The notes below the pieces were generated by a model. It ran no database searches. It saw only the letters and a list, made by a program, of their open reading frames with translations, and was not told the origin of the DNA. The position numbers were made by a program, and so were the translations under genes. A stretch of 64,000 nt of DNA from Pseudogymnoascus destructans (taxonomy: Eukaryota; Ascomycota; Leotiomycetes; Thelebolales; Thelebolaceae): NCBI RefSeq assembly GCF_001641265.1, contig NW_020167539.1, positions 186,001-250,000 on the forward strand, given 5' to 3'. Below are positions 12,036 through 20,585 of the stretch, one piece after another; position 1 is the first letter of the stretch, and each line of letters opens with the position of its first letter.

Positions 12036-12433
12036 ACTAAACACGTGATTAGCAGAAGATCGCCAGAAGTTCTGGCTATAGAATCAAGATAATAAACTTA
12101 CTTGAAGTCCTAGTGAAGAGGTGAAGGCGCAAAAGGGAAGAAGAATGTGTAGATTGGAGGGAGTAACCAAGGAAGGTGGTTCTAAGGTCGTGGTTATTTT
12201 AAAGTTGCAAATAAAAATATTCGTGAAGGAATATTCACCTACAAAGAATTATTGTTCCAAAAGCAACACCACAACATGCACCTTCATATAAAACACATAC
12301 CTTTCAACCTCTACCTCTTTTCTATACTCTTCTTCTGCAATATTCTTCCTACAAACTCACTGTAAGTACACATATCTTTTGATCTACTTCTTTGTCTTGT
12401 GTTTACTTCACTAACTCACCTTGATATTAGCAA
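12036..12433. promoter_or_regulatory. Divergent promoter region and 5'UTR introns
   Basis: The region between the two divergent hAT genes. Plus side: a TATA-like ATATAAAA at 12287-12294, then a pyrimidine-rich leader and a 5'UTR intron (12362-12430, GTAAGT to TTAG, with a CTAAC branch site) ending three bases before the H3 start codon. Minus side: a 5'UTR intron (GTAAGT to GTTTAG) ending one base before ATG 12035. The matched layout suggests both genes are, or recently were, expressed. Confidence 0.6.
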
Positions 12434-13011
12434 ATGGCTCGTACCAAGCAAACTGCTAGGAGATCAACTAGTGGCACAGCACCAAGGATGCCACTTGGAT
12501 TACGAGCTGGCTCTGGGCTTGGTGGAAAGGGAAAGGAAAAGGCCGTGGGCACAGCAAGAAAAGCTCCAGTTCGCTCATCTCAAGCTAGCAACAATCATGC
12601 TCAGAAGGCCACGCGCCGCGCAAAGTCTGGTAAGAGGATTACCAGAGGATTACCAGAGGATTACCAGAACTCTCTAATAAACATATAGGCACCAAGGCTC
12701 TCCGCGATATCAGAAGACAGCAACTCAATACTAGCCTAATTATCCCAAAGCTCCCATTCCAACGTCTTGTTAGGGAAATTGCAGAAGACTTCAAGTCCAA
12801 TCTTCGCTTCCAGCAATCTGCTATCCTAGCTCTTCAGGAAGCTGCTGAATGCTTCCTCATTCGAGAATTTGAGAGTATGATGTTTAAACATAGTGACAGG
12901 GACATACTAACAGTTATAGTGATAAACCTTCTCGCTATTTATGCGAAGAGAGTGACAATTCAGGCAAAGGATATGATATTGGTTCGGCGTTTGCGGGATA
13001 TGATGTTTTAA
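12434..13011 (+). CDS. Histone H3 variant carried by hAT transposon
   Basis: Encodes a 157-aa H3-family histone (canonical H3 has 136 codons): exons 12434-12629, 12689-12874, 12920-13011, introns in consistent phase, the second with a perfect TACTAAC branch site. The N-terminus starts ARTKQTAR as in H3, but position 9 is R, 14 is T and 18 is M; K4, S10 and T11 are kept. A longer Gly/Lys/Ser-rich tail follows, with an ARKAP segment resembling the K27 region. The histone fold is clear: ALRDIRR, KLPFQRLVREIAEDFKSNLRF, AKRVTIQAKD, then RRLRDMMF instead of RRLRGERS. The K56 position is Leu, and the C110/H113 positions are Leu/Tyr. The frame is intact. Neighbours and the divergent promoter are those of the hAT, so it is transposon cargo rather than a core histone gene. 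It would act in chromatin; that is inferred. Confidence 0.9.
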
Positions 13012-13222
13012 TCATGGAGCTGTGGGCTTAATCGATGGAAATGTGTCTCACCCAGGAATTGAGTTCTGGCAACCTTCTGGTAACCTGGTACCTAAAGGCC
13101 AAAGGTTATAGTGTGGAATAGGACATCAACAATATGGGAATGGAGTTATGGAGTTATGGAGTTATGGCGTCTTGATCAATGAAGTCGCGCCCCGTTTTTA
13201 ACATAAGTAATGGCTAATCAAA

Positions 13223-13372
13223 CACGTGATATAACTGAGTTGCCAAGACCCATACTAGGTACTCAGCAAGTGAGTAATCCTCATTCAACAATACTCGGGA
13301 CATGAGTGAGTAACTCAGCTGGGTGAGTAAAAATTCTACTACTCGACTCGTGAGTACCCAGTGCGCAGCCTA
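13223..13372. repeat. Right terminal inverted repeat of hAT
   Basis: Inverted counterpart of 9506-9657, starting near a CACGTG and ending AGTGCGCAGCCTA. It shares the block TAACTCAGCTGGGTGAGTA with the left repeat. Confidence 0.85.
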
Positions 13373-13380
13373 GTTATGAG
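13373..13380. repeat. Right 8-bp target-site duplication of hAT element
   Basis: GTTATGAG, identical to 9498-9505. Confidence 0.93.
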
Positions 13381-13594
13381 TGCTAGGTCATGTGACCTTA
13401 TTTGGCCGGTGACCATGTTCTTGCTTCACTTTGGCCATTCTCTTTTCAAACTCTACCAATCCAAACAGGCTTCAAAATTATGATGTAAGATAGGTTTCTT
13501 TTCATCTACTATCTCTACAATTCATTCTTTTACTGCGGCAGAGTACATATTTTATGTTTCATACAATTCTCCCAACATTTCTGTTGTTTCTACC

Positions 13595-14916
13595 ATGTCC
13601 CCGTCTCCGTTTTCTGACTTTGAGGACCAGAGTTCCATATTCATAGATGATGAGAACTTGGATGTAAGTTTCTTATTATCTTATTAATCTTTTACTAAGT
13701 GTTTTTAGCCACAGCTTCGTGACCAATATCGCCGCAATGAACGTTACGATGAACGCCGCTCCAGCCAGAGCAACAACTCCCCTCCTGGCCTCCACTCGGC
13801 GAATTTTCGGGCTGCTGCCCGGAAAGCATCACTTGATACCGGAAAGAAACGCAAGCGCACCATGACCTACCATGACGATTTTCAGGAAGGACCAATGCGC
13901 AAAGCCATCTCCCGCCGATATGCAGAAGTACTGGATGAGCTTGAAGGAGATCATGAGATGCTGCGCGGAAGGGAGCCAGAGGACTTCTGGGATGAGATCA
14001 CTGAACGGCTGGACTTGGAAACACGCATAATGGTGCTCAGTTTCATGCGTCACGATGTAGAAGGAGCAAAAGATCGGATACTCGCAGAACTTCTCCCAGA
14101 CACGCAACCATAGTCGAAGGCGCTCGGAATTGCACGGGGTATGATCATGAACAAGACCAAGGATTGGAAAAGCAAGTTGATCCGGCGGGTTACAGTAAGT
14201 TTCTCCATTCTGTATGTGCAAAAGGGCATAGCTAACATTTCAGGGCCATGTTCGAACTGTCCTTGCCGCAGACGCAGCAGCTGATGAATTACTAAACGGA
14301 TGCACATCGCTGAAGGCCCTCGTTGAGGTCTTCCGGAAGAGATTTACAAAGGATAATTTCTTCGAAGTGTTTTTCTTTGTAGACGGGTATCTCGACTTCG
14401 ACAAAACTGCACAGCTTGGGCAGTACTACTGCCGGGAGCTGTACGCTCATTTCTGTGGTCATGGCAAACTCCTTGTGGACTGGGAGAATTCAAAGGACCG
14501 GGTCGTTGAAGATCCGCGTTCGCAGCGCGCCTTTATGAAGATGATGATGCGTTTCCCGTTGAGTGAGCACTTTGACGGCCTCTCTCGTGCAGAGTTCAAA
14601 CTGACAGGTTTGAAAACGTCAGCAAACCGCGAGAAGATGGTCCCGAAGACATCAGATTTGGCTGTGGGTGTGGAATGTTTCTTTGCTTCAGATGTAGCGC
14701 CACCTCCAGTTGATTCTACGGTAAGGAATTTTTTTGCTATCTGTTTCTAAATACTGACACATACTTCCACAGGTTCTACCAACTGCTGCCTCCGCTGAAA
14801 CAGAAGCACCACCACCTGCCCCAACATCTGTTCTGCCTCATGCGCAGACATCGACGGCAACAAAGACTGCCTCTCGTGGCACTGGCAGCAAGCATCGCCA
14901 GAAGAGGCGACACTGA
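13595..14916 (+). pseudogene. Companion gene of the large element, single in-frame TAG
   Basis: Not recognised. Four exons join cleanly in phase 0: 13595-13663, 13709-14194, 14244-14720, 14773-14916, giving 391 codons plus stop. The only interruption is TAG at 14111-14113, after LPDTQP; the frame continues SKALGIARGMIMNKTKDW, so a CAG or CAA codon probably mutated. The first part is basic (TGKKRKRTMTYHDDF) and may carry a nuclear signal. The middle has a region of mixed charge (HFCGHGKLLVDWENSKDR), and the C-terminus is Ala/Pro/Thr-rich and ends basic (KHRQKRRH). It diverges from the Tnp2-like transposase, which fits an accessory DNA-binding protein of that element, but no domain supports this directly. 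Confidence 0.6.
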
Positions 14917-15690
14917 TGTGGATTTTCTGGCTTGCATCACATCAACGACATATACGCATTACGATTTGGCTTGAAATTGGGGGCTTCTTTTGGGATGGCT
15001 GTTGAGCTGGCTGTGCTTGGTGATCCTGGGTCAACGGATTGAGGCTTTTATATTTGCTTGGCTGTAGCTAGATCTACATACAAATAAAACTGCCTTGAAT
15101 GAAACTTGAACCCCCTTTCGGTGATATTTGAGCTCCCTATTGATATACCCTTTGCCTATTGTTTTGTCTTCTGTTCTAACTTTGAAGAAGGGTGCTATGT
15201 CTCACCATCGATCTTTGGATAGCCTCAACATCTGAGAGCCTTGCAACAGTCCCATACCCAAGCTTCATTTCTCCCGTGGAAGCTATTGCTGTCTTTGTGG
15301 TCTTTGAAACGCCCCCGATCTACCTGTCCTGGCATCATTGCTTGAAGTCAGCTCTCCTGGTTACAATTGAGGTCTTGGACTACGTGGCCTTGGACTACAC
15401 GGCCTTGGGCTATGCGGCGTCATATCTCTCCTCCGTCTCCTTCCTTCCGACAAGAAATGGCTTTACTGAAACGCCTGTTTATGAGGCCTTGGGCTACGCA
15501 GCGTCATATCTCTCCTCCCTCTCCTTCATTTCTTCCGGCAAGAAATGGCTTTACTGAAACGCTCTGGGGTCTTAGAATCCTACGAACATGTAAGATCCAG
15601 AGCGTTCCACGATGGCCTCAATCTTCACGACCCTGCCACAATTAATATCTCCAGGAATTGGAGCCTCACGAGCACCCCAGCCCCCCGCTG
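14917..15690. other. Non-coding DNA with a short tandem duplication
   Basis: No gene seen. A roughly 80-bp unit is duplicated at about 15400-15475 and 15482-15557 (each containing CGTCATATCTCTCCTCC and AAGAAATGGCTTTACTGAA) with about 90 percent identity by eye. Confidence 0.55.
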
Positions 15691-16098
15691 ATGACACTCA
15701 CTCCCACCGACAACGGATGCAATGGCATGGCAGTATTGCTACCGTTTGTTACTGTCGGCGGGCTCGCCGACCATAGCACGACAGTCATCAGGCATGGTTC
15801 TGTCACTGGCAGCTATGATGGCTTCGCCGAGATCACCGTTTCGGGGGGGAATACGGACATGGCGGCCAAACCGTCGCCGGCTTCATCACAGTAAGTCCAA
15901 AAACGCTGTTATACTACGGCCTACATACTAACTACGGTCATAAACATGAACGGTCGACAAACTTGCTACCGTTTTGGCCGCGCGACCGTCGTGCGACTGT
16001 GGCTGGCGTGGTTGGCCGTAGTGCGACCACAATTTCCTTGGCGACGGCGACCCTACTGCAGCCATACCGTACTGGAAATAGCCTGTGCGCTGGTAAGG
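15691..16098. repeat. Right terminal/subterminal repeat of the large element
   Basis: Counterpart of 2167-2540 in inverted orientation. It is dense in CCGTA, CGACCGTCG and GGTAGCAA-like words and ends GCCTGTGCGCTGGTAAGG. Confidence 0.6.
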
Positions 16099-16280
16099 TA
16101 CCCAAAATTTAGCACAACCTTGGTGGATATCGTGGGGGTCTAAGCGAGATTAGAGTTCCTGCCCATCTTCAAAAATGTATAATTTCAACTCATTGTAGCG
16201 CTGTTTTTATTTTGAATCTCTTACTTCTAGAGTCCCTACCGAAGGCCATTACCAGCAGCTGAACAGTGTTGACGACGAAT

Positions 16281-17862
16281 ATGTGGTGGCAAGCGCGCTC
16301 TGAAGTCCAGATTCTTAATGCACTCAAAGCCCCGACTTTTGTCCTAATATTAGGCCTATTCCTCAGTATATTTACAGAAACTTGCGTTGCAAACGCCCAT
16401 TCCGATGATCCTATTCACTCTGAAGAGTTTCCTGTCGTCCAACCCCAGTGGATACTCGAAATACGGACAACAACAATCGTTAAGGGCTTTAATGTCGTGG
16501 AAGAAGAACTCGACCTCCAGCGCCGTAATCGAATAGATGAAATCGACAACGAGAAAGCCCTTCTGTTTAAAAAGCTGCAAAAGCCTGCAAAGAAGGGAAA
16601 TTTGAGATATAGGCTATTGTCAGCAATCGATGGATTTCAGCGTTTTGGAAAGATTGCAGAGACAGGCATCCAGCGGAAGAGAGAGTCATACAGAAAACTA
16701 ACCCATTGGCAGAAACAAGTACGCATCCGTCTACTATTATTCTTTCCTCTCGAATTAGGTCACCTTGTTATTATTATTCTACCATCTGAATGCCTTTCAT
16801 CAACTCGTTATTACGAACAGAGCTAATACACCTCCCATGTTTAGACAGTAGATAGGGTCGCAGGTTATCAAAAAAAGTTCCAGGACGCCTCGAGCGCAAT
16901 CCAACAAAACGCAGAACTAGCTGTGAAAATTGCAAATCACGCCATGGAATATTATGGCATTAAACCTTCAGAGGTGTCGGCTTTTTCCAAGGAGCTGGAT
17001 AAGAGTGGTGAATCATCTGATCATACTAGTGTTTCGCAGGCCTTGAAACATATTGTACGTGATTGGGCGGACGATGGAATAGATGAAAGACGGGCGGTGT
17101 TTCCCCAAATCTTAGGAACGCTTCTTGATCTGTTCCCAGAACGGCAGAACAGTACCGTCAGGGCACTGATCCCCGGGTCAGGCTTGGGGAGACTTTCGCA
17201 TGAAGTCGCCGACTTAGGAGGTGAGTCTAAGAAATTTGTTTTCAGAAAGCGTAATGATAGTTGTCTCTAATAGATTGTTCCAAGGTTTTCATGTAATAAG
17301 CAATGAGTGGTCAACATACATGAACCTAGCTTACCGCTACATCGCGAGCCTCAAACAAGTCAAGGGGGGATCTTTATATCCTTATGTTGATAGCTGGTCA
17401 CATCAGCCTACTACCGAAGAACTTCAGCGAGAAGCCCATTTTCCTGATCTCATCGCGTCTCCAAATAGCCTAATCCATGTTGAAGGCGACTTTACTACTG
17501 AGTTTAAGCGCCACGACAAGTTCGACGTTATAGTAACATTGTTCTTCATCGACACAGCACGCAACCTATTACACTATTTTGAAAATATTCGAGACCTGCT
17601 GAAACCAGGTGGCGTGTGGATAAACCTTGGCCCCTTACTTTATGGGTCTCGACCGTTTGTTGAATTATCCCTAGACGAGATCATTGATGTTCTAGAGACT
17701 ATGGAATTCAAGTTTATACAGACCAATGAGCACTGGGGAGAGATTACACTGCCCGGGAAAACAGTGAGGGGGAAAGAGGCGAGGTATGGATTGAATCCGA
17801 GGATATTAACGAAGAACTCCTATATGGCTCAGTTTTGGGTGGCAACGACACCAAACAAATAG
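16281..17862 (+). CDS. N2227-family (carnosine N-methyltransferase-like) methyltransferase
   Basis: S-adenosylmethionine-dependent methyltransferase of the N2227/CARNMT1 family, whose characterised member methylates carnosine. Exons 16281-16718, 16845-17220 and 17285-17862 give 463 aa. The SAM-binding motif is LIPGSGLGRLSHEVADLG, followed by FHVISNEWSTYMNLAYRYI and the family signature KPGGVWINLGPLLYGSRP near the C-terminus. Unusually, the N-terminus carries a hydrophobic stretch (APTFVLILGLFLSIFTETC) that looks like a signal peptide or membrane anchor, suggesting a secretory-pathway form. The start is ATG 16281; upstream the frame closes at a TGA. It lies just right of the large transposon end and looks intact. 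The physiological substrate in fungi is uncertain. Confidence 0.85.
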
Positions 17863-19026
17863 TGTAATAAGCACCAAGGATAGTCTGTGGAAATGCTGTC
17901 GAGTAGATATATGTAGTTGGATTAGTGACCATGGCTGGTTGGTTGGTTTATCCAAACCTGATATTTATATTTAAATCATCTACTTATATTCCTCATGATC
18001 TACGCATCCTTCACACTTTCGTTTCCTGCTCGCTTATAAAAGTAATATTCAACTATTCTCACCTCGGTATATATCCCTAGTTAAAATAATACTTAATAAC
18101 AATTTCGATCATTCCTAAATATATTCAACTAGACTTTTATCAAACCAAATCAAACAGCAATCAGTAAAATTTGATCAAATTGCCACAAATGATATCTCGC
18201 AACACGAAGTCAATTACCTTATTTAATCTGGGAAAGCCCTCCACCTATAAAGTAATCCTGTATGTAATTTAGTCGAGCTGTAAATAAATGACTAGACTCG
18301 CAGGCTATCTATGTCTCCTCTCTCTCCAAGCCACATTACTCATCTATGTGCCTTCTGCCTCCAAATCGTGTTACTACCCGCGTGTAACTTCCGCCCCTGT
18401 GCTTCTTCCATTTATGTAGTTTCCATCCGTGTCGCTTATCTCTCCTGATTCGTGTGACCTCGAAGTCTTTAACTCGCACTCTTTCTCGTTGCAAATTCTC
18501 CCATGACCATCATGGATAATGCATAATATGTTCCACGTTGTTGCCACCTGACGTTATTCTCTTCCCACAATCCATCACGCTGCAGTGAATATATCTTAGA
18601 CATAGCAACTAAGGTTTCAAAATCAACTCTACGCCTGCCTGTTGACATTGACCCAAAACCATTAGGCACTCTTCTTTTATGAATCCGTGATGTATGTTGT
18701 TAGATATGGTCCCCCCGGATAATTGGCAGAGCTTCCGCCCAGAAACATCGTTTCCCAAAACTTTAAGTACTTGGAAGCGATGTTTCTGGGCGAGAAGCAT
18801 AAATATCACAGTCAATGCAAGACCATAATGTCTATCGTTCTCAATAAAAGGTACGCCATCATATGGTTTGCCCAAAATACACAATAATTCGAGGCTTTAT
18901 GGGATGGCATTCATAATAGTCTGGTTTAATGAGAGGACCCTCGCCAACTCATTCGTATCATGCCAACCAGTAAAAGTCAGTGAAGTAAATAGTGTGGCCG
19001 TAAATAAGACGATATCATATTCAATA
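17863..19026. other. AT-rich intergenic DNA, no gene recognised
   Basis: No supported gene. A minus-strand 91-codon frame (18609-18884) has no recognisable domain. A short inverted repeat with 15-bp arms (CGCCCAGAAACATCG) lies at 18736-18750 and 18778-18792, separated by 27 bp. Confidence 0.5.
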
Positions 19027-20130
19027 TCATATTGCCTGCATGGTATTTTTATACCGTGCACTCATATAGTACTTTGAGTTCCATCTTGTATCATTGTCGT
19101 GAAGAAGTCCCTTCTTCTTACTGATCTCTTTAAACCTCTGTATGCATTGTGGACTACATCGGATAAAGACAACGATGTTGTGAAGCTTGCCAAGAGGGCC
19201 AGTCTTCCTCCAATTGAGCAATAGTAATCAATTTGATCTGCAAGCGCAGATCAAATTGATTACTATTGCTCAAAGGAGAAGGACCTTAAGCTTGATTCAC
19301 GTATCTTACACATCCTATTAAGAGGACAACTCTAACAGTTTATAGTTTCAGAGCAAGACTGGGCTGAGCTGAAAAAACTTTGCAACTTCCTCAAATCATT
19401 CGCTGATGCAACTAAGGCTACAGAAGGTCACACACATACAATTGATCAAACGCTACCAATAATGGACTTCTTTCTTAGTAAATTTGAGGCTGCATGAATC
19501 GAATATGCAGATGACGCTTTTATGGCGCCTTGTGTTGATGCTGGATGGGCGAAACTCGACGCATATTACACTCTTACAGAGCGTTCATCTGCTTATGTTG
19601 CAGCTATTGTCCTTAGTCCTCATCGAAAGTGGCACTACTTTGATACCGCCTGGGAGGAGCATCCTGAGTGGATTGAGAGTAATAAGACTACTGTAGAAGG
19701 TCTCTGGAAGTCTCATTACGCACCAGTCGCTAAGTCGGTTGAGTCGTCGGCCAAGTCCTTAGTTGAAAAGCCACCAATGAAGAACTCGTTCCTTGCATGG
19801 GAAGACGAACAAGAGGATGTCGCACTTCCTACTCTATTTGATGAGTATCAGAACTATATATCGGCCCCAAGAATTAAGGTCAAGGATGTACGAAAGTGGT
19901 GGCTTAAGGATACACAACAAACACTCTATCCAAACCTTTCGATCTTTTGTCAATTCCTGCGATGTCTGCTGAGCCAGAACGCCTCTTCTCTGATACAAAA
20001 ATCACCCTTAAGATCGCAGGAACAGGTTAGGGATTGATATAATTGAGGCAATTGAGTTCATAAAGTCCTGGTCGAAGACTCACAAAGTGGCTTGGGTTGA
20101 CGACGTTGGGCTTACCTTAGATACAGCTAT
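19027..20130. pseudogene. hAT transposase remnant with internal inversion
   Basis: Two pieces of one hAT transposase face opposite ways. The minus-strand piece (19241-19027) reads KTGPLGKLHNIVVFIRCSP and LLHDNDTRWNSKYYM. The plus-strand piece (from 19246) reads SEQDWAELKKLCNFLKSFAD, then MDFFLSKFEA, and ends with the C-terminal hAT dimerisation region (LFDEYQNYISAPRIKVKDVR, WWLKDTQQTLYPNLS, then SAEPERLFSDTK in a shifted frame). In an ordinary hAT the first piece directly precedes the second, so 19027-19245 has been inverted. In-frame stops (near 19332 and 19497) and frameshifts confirm it is dead. No ends or target duplication were found. It differs from the H3-bearing hAT, which lacks these domains. 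Confidence 0.82.
19214..19273. repeat. Perfect 28-bp palindrome at inversion breakpoint
   Basis: Arms 19214-19241 and 19246-19273 are exact reverse complements around a 4-nt loop (AAGC). It sits precisely where the hAT remnant changes strand. Confidence 0.95.
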
Positions 20131-20447
20131 AATTGGAGACAGGGGCCTTCTAAAATTATACCTGATATTATAAGCAATAGATAGTATGCATGAAATTCAA
20201 GCTTAAAACGGTTCTGTGGAGTTTTCTTTTGACCTCTACCTTTACTTCATTCACGCAGCTAGGCAACAGAAATGGCATTAAATCAGTCAATGATGTAGCT
20301 TAGCTATATTATAAGGTAGCTGCAAATAGCTTCATTTTGTTTTGGTCAGTGAGACGATCTTGAGCCTCAACCTTACTCAATTTGGTTAGTTTTATGCTTA
20401 GAACATGCGGCTCCTTACATGCTGTGTGATATGATATTATAAAACGA

Positions 20448-20566
20448 TATTGCTCAAATACAGTGCAATACCATATACCGTGCAGTGCACTGAATTCTTA
20501 AACAATCCAGTGCAGTGTAGGGTTGAAAAAATATCGTATATGGTATTTTGCACTATTTACTTCACT
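20448..20566. repeat. Fold-back repeat, MITE-like
   Basis: AGTGCAATACCATATAC (20462-20478) is mirrored by GTATATGGTATTTTGCACT (20536-20554), with further weak pairing outward. A CAGTGCA-rich centre separates the arms. No coding potential. The preceding stretch 20131-20447 holds nothing recognisable. Confidence 0.6.
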
Positions 20567-20585
20567 GGTAAAAGTTGCCCAGTTA

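Larger units (their letters stand above)
9806..13090. repeat. Dispersed CCAGAAGATTACCAG-like motif, about ten sites
   Basis: The same short word family recurs across the hAT interior near 9806, 10035, 10814, 11200, 11390, 11768, 12048, 12636-12670 (three tandem GGATTACCAGA) and 13067. Most sites sit inside predicted introns (11182-11235, 11376-11426, 11748-11796, the 5'UTR intron upstream of 12035, and 12630-12688). Candidate roles are transposase-binding sites or an intron-spread repeat; neither can be shown from sequence alone. Confidence 0.75.
9506..13372. mobile_element. Complete hAT-type element carrying a histone H3 variant
   Basis: A 3867-bp element bounded by TAGGCTGCGCACT and its inverse AGTGCGCAGCCTA. 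Terminal inverted repeats are about 150 bp, and a perfect 8-bp duplication (GTTATGAG) flanks it, the size typical of hAT insertions. Contents from left to right are a BED zinc-finger gene fragment (minus) that is interrupted by a solo LTR, an uncharacterised gene with an acidic stretch (minus), and a histone H3 variant gene (plus). The last two diverge from a shared promoter region. I find no hAT catalytic (RNase H-like) or C-terminal dimerisation domain inside, so mobility would need help from elsewhere. It is inserted between the two genes of the larger element and is therefore younger than it. Confidence 0.88.
2167..16098. mobile_element. Candidate 13.9-kb Tnp2/CACTA-like transposon carrying a nested hAT
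   Basis: The two ends match in inverted orientation. CCTTACCAGCGCACAGGC at 2167 is repeated exactly as its reverse complement ending at 16098, and after four variable bases TCCAGTACGGT also matches. Inward of both ends lie about 350-400 bp rich in short CCGTA/TACGG and GCGAC-type motifs in both orientations, resembling the subterminal arrays of CACTA elements. Inside are a Tnp2-like transposase (minus) and a divergent companion gene (plus). A younger hAT insertion separates them, so the element would be about 10 kb without it. I see no clear target-site duplication beyond a possible TA. The right boundary and the CACTA label are inference. Confidence 0.55.

Noticed and set aside
12399..12677. 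Alternative 92-codon frame overlapping H3 exon 1
   Set aside because: Runs through a 5'UTR intron and has no homology, while the H3 frame is unmistakable.
18609..18884. 91-codon minus-strand frame with ordered look (PFIENDRHYGLALTVI)
   Set aside because: Could be a gene fragment, but no family recognised and it spans a hairpin; not enough to call.
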